Shown here piece after piece: positions 20,244-29,518 of a stretch of DNA of 64,000 nucleotides (position 1 is the stretch's first letter; each line of letters opens with the position of its first letter). A program made the position numbers and the translations under genes. The stretch comes from Bacteroidota bacterium (GTDB lineage Bacteria > Bacteroidota > Bacteroidia > B-17B0 > Aurantibacillaceae). The stretch lies in contig JAFLBH010000001.1 in NCBI GenBank assembly GCA_017303905.1, positions 1,155,809 through 1,219,808 on the forward strand, read 5' to 3'. Under the pieces are notes generated by a model that saw nothing but the letters and a program-made list of their open reading frames with translations, made no database searches and was not told the origin of the DNA.

Positions 20244-20556
20244 AATTACCTAAATCTTCAAAATTGATATCTTTATCATTATTGGAAGAAATGGCAGGAG
20301 CATTTTCTTTAATGTGGCTGACTGCTTCATTTAAGCCTTCCAGGAATTTTTCAAAATCTTCTTTATACAAGAAAATTTTGTGTTTTTCATAAAAGAACTT
20401 TCCGTCTTCACCAAATCTCTTTTTGCTTTCAGTAATGGTTAAATAGTAATCATTACCGCGTGTTGATTTTACATCAAAAAAATAAGTACGCTTTCCTGCT
20501 CTTACTGATTTTGAAAACAAATCTCCATTTTCATTTTTTTCTATTTCTTCCGACAT
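20242..20556 (-). CDS. PUR-domain nucleic-acid-binding protein (DUF3276 family)
   Basis: 104 residues, cytoplasmic, with no signal peptide. The core 'FSKSVRAGKRTYFFDVKSTR' followed by 'NDYYLTITESKKRF' and 'KHKIFLYKEDFEKFLEGL' is the beta-beta-beta-alpha PUR repeat of the DUF3276 family, near universal in Bacteroidota. PUR proteins bind single-stranded DNA or RNA; spirochete relatives regulate transcription and translation. The acidic, low-complexity tail ('SSNNDKDINFEDLGN') is probably disordered. The gene is monocistronic, with its own strong terminator. Confidence 0.88.
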   Translation of the reverse strand: MSEEIEKNENGDLFSKSVRAGKRTYFFDVKSTRGNDYYLTITESKKRFGEDGKFFYEKHKIFLYKEDFEKFLEGLNEAVSHIKENAPAISSNNDKDINFEDLGN

Positions 20557-20656
20557 AGTTTGTGTGTTCTAAATTAGTTCAGAGCAAATATTGGTAAAAA
20601 AACAGCAGTTTAAAATAACTGTTAATAATTCGGTTCTTTTGTTAATTTCAGTAAAT

Positions 20657-20686
20657 AAAAAACCCCGAACCTGAGCCCGGGGTTTT
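20657..20686 (-). terminator. Rho-independent terminator of the first secreted paralog
   Basis: Stem AAAACCCCG (20659-20667) with CGGGGTTTT (20678-20686), and six T on the minus strand. It lies 20 bases past the stop at 20706. Confidence 0.85.
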
Positions 20687-20705
20687 AAATCACTTAGAAT
20701 ATTAA

Positions 20706-22778
20706 TTATTCAACGATTAACTTCTTAGTAACTGAAGAGTTTCCAACTTTTACATTGTAAACATAAACTCCAGAAGCAAAGTTGCTTAAATCAATATGAA
20801 TTTCGTTAGAACCAACGTGTCCGTTAACTTTATAAGTGTCGATTAACTGACCAACTGAGTTATAAACTGCAACTTCAAAGTTTGAAGCTTCTTTTAAACC
20901 AACTACGATAGTTGAAGCATCGCTAGCCGGGTTAGGGAAGTTCATTACATCAAAGCTAACCTCAGATTTAGCAACGTTTCCAACACTTACAGGAGCCATT
21001 ACCGGCACTGTAAATGAAGACGGACATAATTGCGCATGATCTAAGTAATAAGTATTAACATTTGTACTACCATCATTAGTACTGTTATAAGTAATAGTAA
21101 ATGGTACAGTCATACAGTTAAAGCTAGATCCTTGAGCTCTATCACTCATATAATGATAGTAAGACTGTTGATCTGCATTAGTTACACCGGTAGACACGTT
21201 GATACGTGGAGTCATTAAGTTAACAGTAACATCATAACCTTTCATTTTGATGTCAGGATAGATATTCCATTTTAAACCTACGATAGTTGAATCTGATTCA
21301 GTCCAGCTATAGAATAACTTACGACCATCAGCTGAACGGCTTACTTGGATACGAGCATCTAAGTCCATTTTAGCACCAGAACCATCAGACCATGGGTTAG
21401 TACCATAACCTGGCTGACCGCTAGTTCCTGAAGGACCTTCAGTACCCATTGAGTCAACTACATGATATCCCCAAGTTCCAGAGTTACCTAAAGTCCAATC
21501 GTAAATCATTGGGTAGTTGAAAGGACCGTTGTTACCATAAGAATATTGCTCAGTACCAAATACGAAACGATATCCTAAAGAGTCAACATGCGGGCTATAG
21601 TGACCATAAGCCATACTTACGAAGTGTAAGTTTCCATTCGCATCAACTGTCGCGTCAGCACCTTCACTTCCTTGGAAGTTAGGAACGATAACGTTAGAGT
21701 TAGTAGTAATTGGATAAGTACGATCTACAAAAGCTTTAAACCAACCTGTTGTATAATCAGCAGATGGTAATAAAGTCCAGCTTGAACCACTATTAGTTGT
21801 TTTATAAACAATTGGTTGGTAACCACTCATGTGAATAGGATTTCCTGCACGGGAACCTAATATAATTACGTATCCAATAGTTCCATCTTCACTCCAAGCT
21901 TGTAATGGACCAGAACCGGAAATTAAAGCACTTCCATCGGTACGTGTATTAACAGGAGGAACGAATGAGTCAACTGACCATACAAACGCACCTGCATTAA
22001 ATTGGCCTTTAACCATTGCTGCACCACGTAAACCAAAACCTAAATTTGAAGAAGTGTTGTTTGGATCGTTAACAATCATTGCCATTGAACGCACTAAACC
22101 ACCTTCGATTGAAGCGAATGAAGTACGAGACATATAGTGCTTCTTAATAGTTGGAGCAGCATCTAAATGAGCTTGCTGATCTGAACCAGGAGCATTAGTA
22201 CCGGCTCCATTTAATGATTTTGACGCATACCAGTTTCCTAACCATCCTGAACCACCTGTTACAGGACCCATACCTACAACGTAGGCGTTATTTTTGTCAG
22301 TGTTACCAAGTGGGTTATAAATACCACCTTGAGGATAACGGCCTAAGTTAGCGGCGCTTGTCCAGATACAAGTAGAATCCCATACGATAGAAGGCCATCC
22401 TGTACCAATCATGGCTACGATTGTACCTGAGTTGCCGTTTGATGCAGCGTTATAGGTAGCGCTCTTGCGATGAATGAACGAAACAGTGTTTACTGCTTTG
22501 TTGTACGTTAGAGGTTTTGAAGAAGATACTAAATATCCAAACACGTTCATTGAACCTGTGAATTTAGTAGCTGCCATAACTTTACCTGTTTGGTTAATGT
22601 TATGTTTAATTTGTTTAACCGGACCAACAACAGTAGAACTGATTTGGTTAGGGTTTTCGTTGTACTCGGTACGGATGATGCGTTCAATAGCACCATTCGG
22701 TTTTGCGAGTCTTCCGTTTTGCGGGTACGCGCTGATAGCTGCTAAAAGCGCCGACCCTAGGAGTAGATGTTTATTCAT
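20706..22778 (-). CDS. Secreted propeller-like protein with T9SS type A domain, paralog A
   Basis: 690 residues. The signal peptide (MNKHLLLGSALLAAISAYPQ) and a ~55-residue basic segment precede a large beta-rich domain (~75-590). Asp-box-like turns as in sialidase/BNR propellers are visible ('YKTTNSGSSWTLLP', 'VSRSADGRKLFYSW'). The last ~75 residues are a type A sorting domain ('NFPNPASDASTIVVGL' to 'SSVTKKLIVE'). It is paralogous over its length to the gene at 23080-25161, sharing for example 'RYPQGGIYNPLGNT', 'FGLRGAAM.KGQFNAGAFVW' and 'WTESDSTIVG.KWNIYPDIK'. I do not recognise an enzymatic active site. It is likely T9SS cargo of unknown function. Confidence 0.85.
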   Translation of the reverse strand: MNKHLLLGSALLAAISAYPQNGRLAKPNGAIERIIRTEYNENPNQISSTVVGPVKQIKHNINQTGKVMAATKFTGSMNVFGYLVSSSKPLTYNKAVNTVSFIHRKSATYNAASNGNSGTIVAMIGTGWPSIVWDSTCIWTSAANLGRYPQGGIYNPLGNTDKNNAYVVGMGPVTGGSGWLGNWYASKSLNGAGTNAPGSDQQAHLDAAPTIKKHYMSRTSFASIEGGLVRSMAMIVNDPNNTSSNLGFGLRGAAMVKGQFNAGAFVWSVDSFVPPVNTRTDGSALISGSGPLQAWSEDGTIGYVIILGSRAGNPIHMSGYQPIVYKTTNSGSSWTLLPSADYTTGWFKAFVDRTYPITTNSNVIVPNFQGSEGADATVDANGNLHFVSMAYGHYSPHVDSLGYRFVFGTEQYSYGNNGPFNYPMIYDWTLGNSGTWGYHVVDSMGTEGPSGTSGQPGYGTNPWSDGSGAKMDLDARIQVSRSADGRKLFYSWTESDSTIVGLKWNIYPDIKMKGYDVTVNLMTPRINVSTGVTNADQQSYYHYMSDRAQGSSFNCMTVPFTITYNSTNDGSTNVNTYYLDHAQLCPSSFTVPVMAPVSVGNVAKSEVSFDVMNFPNPASDASTIVVGLKEASNFEVAVYNSVGQLIDTYKVNGHVGSNEIHIDLSNFASGVYVYNVKVGNSSVTKKLIVE

Positions 22779-23079
22779 GATTTGTGTGATTTATTTATTT
22801 AATTAATTAAACGTTTAAAAATACCAAACTTATATAAAGTACCAAAATTAAATTTTACAATTTTTTAATTTCACCTTAATACAATAACAAACATTAATTG
22901 CTACTGTTCGAAGGAGTTTTGTTAAAATAGAAACTAAAAACCTTTTAGCTTTTCGCTAATGCAAAAATAGCTTTTGATTTTGAATGATTTAACTATAAAA
23001 GGGTAATTGTTGTAAAGCCATTGTAACATGGCTTGCGGGAATTAGCACTAAGTTAATACAAAAAACATGAATATCCAAA
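22779..23079. other. Intergenic region between the two secreted paralogs
   Basis: 301 bases. It holds the -7 box of paralog A (22825-22832) and a weak hairpin (AAGCCAT 23015-23021 with ATGGCTT 23028-23034) that could end transcription of the upstream paralog but lacks a clean U-tract. I see nothing else in it. Confidence 0.5.
22825..22832 (-). promoter_or_regulatory. Candidate -7 box of paralog A
   Basis: TAAGTTTG on the minus strand, a perfect TAnnTTTG match, 46 bases before the ATG. No TTG at the right distance. Confidence 0.4.
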
Positions 23080-25161
23080 TTATTGAAGAATTAATTTTTC
23101 CGTTATCACATTATTATCTAAACGAACAGTAATATAATATACACCTCGCGTGAAATTATCCAGGTTAATTGTCATTGAATTGTCATTTGAAAAATTTGCT
23201 TCTTTGAAAACTTTTCTACCTAAGTTATCCATAATTGTTATTTGATTTATTTTTTCTTTTTCACTCTGAATGAAAAATAATCCATTACTTGGATTTGGGT
23301 AAACTGAGATTTGAGATTTTCCATCAAAATCTTCAGTTAATCCAATAACATTACAGCCCGATGTAAGTGGGTAATAAGCAGGGTATAATGTAGAACTAGT
23401 AGGTACTGTATAAGTCGAACTACAAAAGCTTGCATGGTCTATGTAATAATGTTGAACAGGTAGTGATCCGTCAGCTATAGGATTGGTGGTTATTGTGAGA
23501 GGAACATTATTGCAACTTGAACTATTACCGCTTGCTTTTGGGCTCATAAAGTGAAAGTAAGATTGCTGGTCGGCATTAGTGCCCGTTGTAACATTAAAAC
23601 GATTGGTTGATAGAAATGTTGTATTATCAAAAGATTTCATTTTTATATCAGGATAAATATTCCATTTTGCACCTACAATTGTACTGTCGGATTCTGTCCA
23701 ACTATAAAATATTCTTTTTCCATCTACACTTCGGCTCATTTGAATTCTTGTGCCTAATTCAAATTTTCCGAACATCCCATTTATCCATGGGTTAGAAGGC
23801 TCTGTTGCGGGTACAAATTCAGTGCCCATCGAGTCAACAGTCATTACTCCCCAGCTCCCAATCGAATTGCATTTGAAGTCATATAAAGTTGGGTAACCAA
23901 AGGATCCTCCATAAGCATGCTTGTATTGTTGTGGTCCAAATGTATAGATGTAGTCTAAAGAATCCGGATGCGAACTATATGCGCCAACTACAGTAGCTGC
24001 GATATGTAAAGCACCTGAGTTATCTACGGTTGCATCCCAACCTTCCTGCACATCAAAATAGGGCACGGCCAAATTACTGTTTGTATTCACAGTTGCAATT
24101 CGATTTCTGATTACAGGGGAAAGAAATGTTGTTTGTGGAAGAAGAGCCCACGTTGAACCGGAGTTAGTAGTCTTATACACAATGGGCTGATAGCTTTGCT
24201 GACATGGATTGGCACCGCAGGATACCCCTAATAAAACAACATATCCAATGGTTCCACTTTCATCCCATGCCTGTAAAACTTTCTCGTTTAAATATTTTCC
24301 TCCTCCCGGTTTTGACATTACACAGGGTATAAACGAATCAACACTCCAAACAAATGCACCTGCATTAAATTGACCTTTAGTCATAGCGGCGCCTCTCAAT
24401 CCAAATATTGCGGGGTTGTTACTGTTAGGGTCATTTAATATTAATCCCATAGAGCGAACGAATCCACCTTCAATACTAGAGAATGAATGCATCGATAAAG
24501 AATGTTTTTTAATTGTTGGCGATGCGTTTAAGTGCGCTTGTTGGTCGATTCCTGGCGTTGGAGTTCCGGCTCCATTCAGAGATTTGCTCGAATAGAAATT
24601 TCCAGTCCAGCCAATAGCAGGATCCATTAGTGGACCACAACCAATTAAATACGCATTGTTTTTATTTGTATTCCCTAATGGATTATAAATTCCGCCTTGC
24701 GGATATCTAGCGGCAATGCTTGTTGTATTCGTCCAAACACATGTTGAATCCCAACTTATACCGTTGTTACTTGAGATCATTCCAACAACACTTCCTGAAT
24801 TACTGAAGGGGCTTGTCACATACGTTGGACTCTTACGATGAATAAAAGAAATGATATTCACGTTCGGCGTAAATTGTAATGGTTTGGAAGTAGAATTCAA
24901 AACACCAAAAACGTTCATGGAAGAAGTAAACTTTGTGGCTGCAGCAGCTACCTTCATTGTATTCTCTGTTATTACTTGGTGCTTTGCTCCGGAAATTCTA
25001 ACAGGAGTATTTACACCAGTAATCGTACTGATGTTTTCCTCCGGAATATATTGTGATTGTCCATTCTTAAAGCCGGTCGCTTTTTTGGTGATGGCAGAGT
25101 TCTGCGAAAAGAGAGTTAACGAGAAGTAAATTCCGAATAATAAGAGTAGAAGTTTTTTCAT
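23080..25161 (-). CDS. Secreted propeller-like protein with T9SS type A domain, paralog B
   Basis: 693 residues, same layout as its neighbour at 20706: signal peptide (MKKLLLLLFGIYFSLTLFSQ), beta-rich body with Asp-box-like turns ('YKTTNSGSTWALLP', 'MSRSVDGKRIFYSW') and a type A sorting domain ('VYPNPSNGLFFIQSEKE' to 'NVITEKLILQ'). It has extra Cys in the middle ('CGANPCQQSY') and before the sorting domain ('TSSTLYPAYYPLTSGC'). It starts 57 bases after the stop of the PorE-like gene with no terminator between, so it is probably the third gene of the porP - PorE-like operon and may be a dedicated cargo. Function unknown. Confidence 0.85.
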   Translation of the reverse strand: MKKLLLLLFGIYFSLTLFSQNSAITKKATGFKNGQSQYIPEENISTITGVNTPVRISGAKHQVITENTMKVAAAATKFTSSMNVFGVLNSTSKPLQFTPNVNIISFIHRKSPTYVTSPFSNSGSVVGMISSNNGISWDSTCVWTNTTSIAARYPQGGIYNPLGNTNKNNAYLIGCGPLMDPAIGWTGNFYSSKSLNGAGTPTPGIDQQAHLNASPTIKKHSLSMHSFSSIEGGFVRSMGLILNDPNSNNPAIFGLRGAAMTKGQFNAGAFVWSVDSFIPCVMSKPGGGKYLNEKVLQAWDESGTIGYVVLLGVSCGANPCQQSYQPIVYKTTNSGSTWALLPQTTFLSPVIRNRIATVNTNSNLAVPYFDVQEGWDATVDNSGALHIAATVVGAYSSHPDSLDYIYTFGPQQYKHAYGGSFGYPTLYDFKCNSIGSWGVMTVDSMGTEFVPATEPSNPWINGMFGKFELGTRIQMSRSVDGKRIFYSWTESDSTIVGAKWNIYPDIKMKSFDNTTFLSTNRFNVTTGTNADQQSYFHFMSPKASGNSSSCNNVPLTITTNPIADGSLPVQHYYIDHASFCSSTYTVPTSSTLYPAYYPLTSGCNVIGLTEDFDGKSQISVYPNPSNGLFFIQSEKEKINQITIMDNLGRKVFKEANFSNDNSMTINLDNFTRGVYYITVRLDNNVITEKLILQ

Positions 25162-25218
25162 GCTAAAAAATTTAAATTAGATGATTTTTCAGCGGGGAGA
25201 TATAATAAAGATAGTAAA

Positions 25219-27219
25219 TTATTTAATATCCGCAAAGCTACTCACCGCAATGATTTGAATTTTTCGCTCACGCGCCGCATACGGACTATACACCGAGTTT
25301 TTTACGTCTTTCACATCATCACTCACTTTACTTAAAGGTAATTCTCCAATTTCAACATCCGTTAACAGTAAAGTGGCAGCAGAAGGATTTTCTGCACTAA
25401 TGTATTTTTTGAATACACCATCTTTGTATTCTGCAAAGTAATTTCTCAAACTACTTATTCTTCGCTTGGCTAAATTTACATTGTAATCGGTGCTCGCTAA
25501 AGGACTGCAATAACCTTTCATTGTTATTTTTACCTTCTCCCCGCGTGCTAAAACTTCTTCCATTAATTTCGCAAATTTTTCAAGGTCCTGCATGCCTGCA
25601 TCTACACTGTCTTCAAAAAAATTAGTCAATCTGTCTTCTGCCTGCTGTTTATCATCGCCTTTTAAACCGGAGGGATATTCTTGAAAGTACTTTGGTTTAA
25701 GAATTATGTAGTCTTCATAGGTCTTTTTATAGCTTTTTGTAGTGGTGATGTTTTTTGTTTTAGGATCCGGTTCATCATTATGAAAATACAATGTAAGCGG
25801 ACACAATACTTTCAGCTGATCCATAATGTATTTGGTAGTGTCAACCGGTTTAGGCGGCTCGCTTAATGGTGTAATGGCAAAGCTGTAAATATCATTACAG
25901 CAACTTTGTTTTTCTTCAAAATAGGAACCAATACGATTAGAGGAAATATAAGCTTTGTTCTTTTTAGCGTTGATGCTGTAATAAATATCATTATAGCTGG
26001 TATTAATAGGAGAGCCGACATTCACAGGTTCGCCAAATGCACCATCTTTAAACTCACTTTTAAAAATATCAAAGCCGCCAAGTCCTTTATGCCAGGTGCT
26101 GCTAAAATATAAAGTGTTTTGTTCTTGTACATACCACGGTGTAATTTCGTCTTCTGTCGAATTAATTTTTTTGCCGGCATTTTTAGGCGCGCTAAACTCC
26201 ATGTTTTTATCGAAATAACTGTACCAAATATCAAAACCACCTTCACCGCCTTCGCGCTTACTGCTGAAGAACAAAACGTTTTTTCCACTCAACTTTGCAA
26301 CATGCGGTTGCGTGTTGTTGGATTGATAAATGTTAATGGGCGGAGGTAGTGCTGCTAATTGTGTCCATTTGCCATCAATGTATTGAGAAAAGTAAATCTG
26401 ACAATTGTATTCAACCGAATTAACCGCATTGCAACGGGATACAAATACTTTTGTGAAGTCTTCGTTAAAACTTGTATTGGCATTATGAATGTTAGATGCA
26501 TTAAACAAACTATCCAGTGCTTTTGCTTTCGCCCAGTTTTCATTTTGCTTTTTAGACACGTACAGTTTATTGAAACCTACATTATTAATATCCCTTTTGG
26601 AGTTAGCGGTACTTCGTAGCGATGAAAAAATCAACGCTGTATCAATTTCTATTGGTCCGTATTCACTTACTTTGCTGTTTACATTCGTATCCAGGTGTTC
26701 AATAATAACATTGAGAGGATTTGCCATTATAATTAAGGCCTCATCGCATGCTTTTGCTTCTTGCTCGGCTTTTAAAACATATAATTTTCGCTGCGCGTCT
26801 TTACTGTTCCGGTTTTTCTTGGCGTATTTGTCAAAATACTTTTTCGCGTCTTTATACTTTCCTTTGCTTTTTAAAATCATTCCCATCCAAAGTGGTGTTT
26901 CAGGAAACATTTTACCATTGTCCTCTTTCATGATTTTATCATACCAGTGATAGGCGATGTCAAAATCATAATTGAGTCGGGAAGCTTCGGCGTATTTAAA
27001 TTGGTATAAAGCCTGAGTAGAATCCAATAATATTAAACGATTAAAATATTGTGCGGCTGAAAAATAATCTTTCTCATCCATGCTCTTTACCCCACTTGAG
27101 TACAATTGTTTTTTATTTTGGGCAGAAAGAGACAGCGACAACATTAAAGTCATCACTAATAAAACAAATTGATATGTTGTATAGAGAGATTTTTTCACAT
27201 TTACATGAATACAGGACAT
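25219..27219 (-). CDS. TPR - PD40 propeller - OmpA envelope protein (PorE-like)
   Basis: 666 residues. The signal peptide has the core 'FVLLVMTLMLSLSLSAQ'. TPR-like helices (~35-150) precede a PD40 propeller (~180-430; 'NVLFFSSKREGGEGGFDIWY', 'NTLYFSSTWHKGLGGFDIFK', 'NKAYISSNRIG') and a C-terminal OmpA-like peptidoglycan-binding domain (~530-640, 'VKITMKGYCSPLASTDYNVN', 'LAKRRISSLRNYF'). It lies directly behind a porP/sprF gene, the usual pairing for T9SS anchoring modules. The ATG at 27219 overlaps the porP stop by 19 bases. A GTG at 27198, two bases past that stop, would give a cleaner signal peptide (MKKSLYTTYQ...), so the true start is open. Confidence 0.88.
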   Translation of the reverse strand: MSCIHVNVKKSLYTTYQFVLLVMTLMLSLSLSAQNKKQLYSSGVKSMDEKDYFSAAQYFNRLILLDSTQALYQFKYAEASRLNYDFDIAYHWYDKIMKEDNGKMFPETPLWMGMILKSKGKYKDAKKYFDKYAKKNRNSKDAQRKLYVLKAEQEAKACDEALIIMANPLNVIIEHLDTNVNSKVSEYGPIEIDTALIFSSLRSTANSKRDINNVGFNKLYVSKKQNENWAKAKALDSLFNASNIHNANTSFNEDFTKVFVSRCNAVNSVEYNCQIYFSQYIDGKWTQLAALPPPINIYQSNNTQPHVAKLSGKNVLFFSSKREGGEGGFDIWYSYFDKNMEFSAPKNAGKKINSTEDEITPWYVQEQNTLYFSSTWHKGLGGFDIFKSEFKDGAFGEPVNVGSPINTSYNDIYYSINAKKNKAYISSNRIGSYFEEKQSCCNDIYSFAITPLSEPPKPVDTTKYIMDQLKVLCPLTLYFHNDEPDPKTKNITTTKSYKKTYEDYIILKPKYFQEYPSGLKGDDKQQAEDRLTNFFEDSVDAGMQDLEKFAKLMEEVLARGEKVKITMKGYCSPLASTDYNVNLAKRRISSLRNYFAEYKDGVFKKYISAENPSAATLLLTDVEIGELPLSKVSDDVKDVKNSVYSPYAARERKIQIIAVSSFADIK

Positions 27220-28223
27220 ACGCGTTTTTTAGCAATGAATGGTCGGCTCTTTTTAATGATATGTGTTATAAATATTTCAAATGCGCCTCTACGATTGGTG
27301 GCTGCTAAAAACTTACTGGTGTTTAAATCGTAACTAATTCCGGCAGTTGTTGTTTTAAAAGTATAGCCTAATCGGGCAATAAACGCGTCTCTTGTTCTTA
27401 AATAAAAACCTAAAGAAGCTGTGTTATTTATATTGCTGTCGAAAACATATTTAATGTTGGTTCCGGGAACAAACTCATTGTATTTTCCCTGATGCGAAAA
27501 TAAAATTTCGGTTTGCCATAAAAATTTATTGTTAGCAGTTACAGGCATTTCAAAACTTAAATAGTTACCTAATTTGCTATCCAGCTTACTGGTTGGATTA
27601 CCCTGATAACTGATAACGGGATTTGACAAATGATTAAATGAAAATCCATAGATCAATCGCGTAAACTGTGAGAATGAATATTGCGCGGCAAAACCCAGAT
27701 TAAAATCACCAAAGGTGGTTTTCGTTTTTTGAAAATTTTCTCCTGTACCAAGGGAACTGTTATAAGCATAACCATCAAACTGACTGTCAAAAGTCATTTC
27801 GTTATAATTAAAATTAGCGGCATTCAATCCGGTGTTTAATCCAATACTAATAAGTAGAGATGAGTCGCGTTTTAATTTATGTATGTAAGATAAATTAATG
27901 TAAAATTGATTGTTGGTGTAAAACGCGTCCCCTGCTTTATCGTTATTAAATAAAATACCAATACCAAAGCAATCCGAAAATAATTGTTTGGGTTTATAGC
28001 GCATATCACCAGCAAACGAAACGGTACGATAAGGTACAGGAACGCTCTGCCATTGACTCCGGTATATTCCGTTAACACGATAATCGCCATCAAACAACCC
28101 GGTAAATGCAGGGTTTAAATTTAAGAGAGAACCATTGTATTGAGAAAAATGGATGTCCTGAGCTTTACCATTTAAAAATAAAGCGCAAATAAGAATCGAT
28201 AACAGTTTGTATTTAAACCCCAT
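27201..28223 (-). CDS. PorP/SprF family T9SS outer-membrane protein
   Basis: 340 residues. The signal peptide ends at 'FLNGKAQ', then the family signature 'DIHFSQYNGSLLNLNPAFTG' and 'YRVNGIYRSQWQSV', followed by alternating beta strands of an outer-membrane barrel to the C-terminus. PorP/SprF proteins work with the T9SS; SprF is needed for secretion of the type B cargo SprB. It is the first gene of a likely operon with the PorE-like gene and secreted paralog B. Confidence 0.93.
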   Translation of the reverse strand: MGFKYKLLSILICALFLNGKAQDIHFSQYNGSLLNLNPAFTGLFDGDYRVNGIYRSQWQSVPVPYRTVSFAGDMRYKPKQLFSDCFGIGILFNNDKAGDAFYTNNQFYINLSYIHKLKRDSSLLISIGLNTGLNAANFNYNEMTFDSQFDGYAYNSSLGTGENFQKTKTTFGDFNLGFAAQYSFSQFTRLIYGFSFNHLSNPVISYQGNPTSKLDSKLGNYLSFEMPVTANNKFLWQTEILFSHQGKYNEFVPGTNIKYVFDSNINNTASLGFYLRTRDAFIARLGYTFKTTTAGISYDLNTSKFLAATNRRGAFEIFITHIIKKSRPFIAKKRVCPVFM

Positions 28224-28229
28224 TCATAA

Positions 28230-28237
28230 CAAATATA
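28230..28237 (-). promoter_or_regulatory. -7-like box immediately upstream of porP/sprF
   Basis: TATATTTG on the minus strand, a perfect match, but only six bases separate it from the ATG at 28223. If used, the mRNA would be leaderless or nearly so. It may be a chance match. Confidence 0.3.
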
Positions 28238-28286
28238 CTTAAACAAAATCTTATATAAAAATGCTTTATTGCTGAGTGTATTTTAG

Positions 28287-28294
28287 TACATTTG
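28287..28294 (+). promoter_or_regulatory. Candidate -7 box of gcdH
   Basis: TACATTTG, perfect match to TAnnTTTG, 16 bases before the ATG. A TTG at 28269-28271 is spaced 15 bases, slightly short. Confidence 0.45.
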
Positions 28295-28310
28295 CTCAAA
28301 TTTTTAAACA

Positions 28311-29495
28311 ATGGCTACAGATAATTTTCAGGCACACGATTATTATTTAATGGATGAGTTATTATCCGATGAACATAAATTAATTCGTGAAACGGCCCGC
28401 GCATGGGTAAAGAAAGAAGTAACTCCAACAGTGGAAGATTTCGCTCAAAAGGCTGAGTTTCCTAAACACTGGATTAAAGGTTTAGCAGAGATTGGTGCTT
28501 TTGGTCCGTATATTCCTACAGAGTATGGGGGGCCTGGTTTAGATCAGATTTCTTACGGTATTTTAATGCAAGAAATTGAGCGTGGTGATAGTGGCTTGCG
28601 TTCTACAGCTTCAGTTCAAAGTTCTTTGGTGATGTATCCGATTTACGCTTACGGAAGTGAAGAACAAAAGAAAAAATATTTACCAAAATTAGCAGCCGGT
28701 GAGATGATGGGTTGTTTTGGTTTAACAGAACCGGATCACGGAAGTAATCCTGCAGGCATGTTAACTAACTTTAAAGATGCGGGTGACGGTAAAAATGTGA
28801 TTTTAAATGGCGCAAAAATGTGGATTAGTAATTCACCTTTTGCTGACATCGCTGTTGTTTGGGCGAAGGATGATAACGGAGAAATTCGCGGCTTAATTGT
28901 TGAGCGTGGCATGCCGGGATTTACAACGCCTGAAACGCATGGCAAATGGAGTTTACGCGCAAGTGCAACCGGCGAGTTAGTTTTTGATAACGTAAAAGTT
29001 CCGAAAGAAAATATTTTCCCAAACATAAAAGGATTAAAAGGTCCATTAGGTTGTTTAAACAGCGCGCGCTATGGTATTGCTTGGGGTGTAATTGGTGCTG
29101 CGATGGATTGCTATGACAGTGCTTTACGTTATAGTAAAGAACGTATTCAGTTTGGTAAACCAATTGGCGCATTTCAGTTAACACAGAAAAAATTGGCGGA
29201 GATGATAACCGAAATTACCAAAGCACAATTATTAACGTATCGTTTAGGGCAATTGAAAAATGAGAATCGTGCAACCCCTGCGCAAATCTCTATGGCAAAA
29301 CGTAACAATGTGCATATGGCTTTAACCATTGCACGTGAGGCGCGTCAGATTCATGGCGGAATGGGAATTACCGGTGAGTATCCTATTATGCGTCACATGA
29401 TGAATTTGGAATCAGTAATTACGTACGAAGGAACTCACGACATTCATTTATTAATTACCGGAATGGATGTTACAGGCTTCAATGCGTTTAATTAA
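28311..29495 (+). CDS. gcdH: Glutaryl-CoA dehydrogenase
   Basis: 394 residues, a cytoplasmic FAD-dependent acyl-CoA dehydrogenase. GcdH oxidises and decarboxylates glutaryl-CoA to crotonyl-CoA in lysine/tryptophan breakdown. Family motifs are 'GCFGLTEPDHGSNPAGM' (FAD/substrate), 'KMWISNSPFADIAVVWAK', 'RIQFGKPIGAFQLTQKKLA', 'QIHGGMGITGEYPIMRHMMN' and the catalytic Glu373 in 'VITYEGTHDIHLLITG'. 'RSTASVQSSLVMYPI' and 'TYEGTHDIH' fit the glutaryl-CoA branch better than butyryl- or isovaleryl-CoA enzymes. The gene stands alone with its own terminator. Confidence 0.93.
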   Translation: MATDNFQAHDYYLMDELLSDEHKLIRETARAWVKKEVTPTVEDFAQKAEFPKHWIKGLAEIGAFGPYIPTEYGGPGLDQISYGILMQEIERGDSGLRSTASVQSSLVMYPIYAYGSEEQKKKYLPKLAAGEMMGCFGLTEPDHGSNPAGMLTNFKDAGDGKNVILNGAKMWISNSPFADIAVVWAKDDNGEIRGLIVERGMPGFTTPETHGKWSLRASATGELVFDNVKVPKENIFPNIKGLKGPLGCLNSARYGIAWGVIGAAMDCYDSALRYSKERIQFGKPIGAFQLTQKKLAEMITEITKAQLLTYRLGQLKNENRATPAQISMAKRNNVHMALTIAREARQIHGGMGITGEYPIMRHMMNLESVITYEGTHDIHLLITGMDVTGFNAFN

Positions 29496-29518
29496 TGTTT
29501 ACTATTTTTGATAATATC

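Noticed and set aside
22861..23079. Possible tRNA or small RNA in the gap between the paralogs
   Set aside because: No cloverleaf, no T-loop GTTCGA in a stem context; only one weak hairpin is visible.
26489..26950. 153-codon open frame antisense to the PorE-like gene
   Set aside because: Hydrophobic by chance, from reading the TPR region backwards; the sense frame has clear domains.
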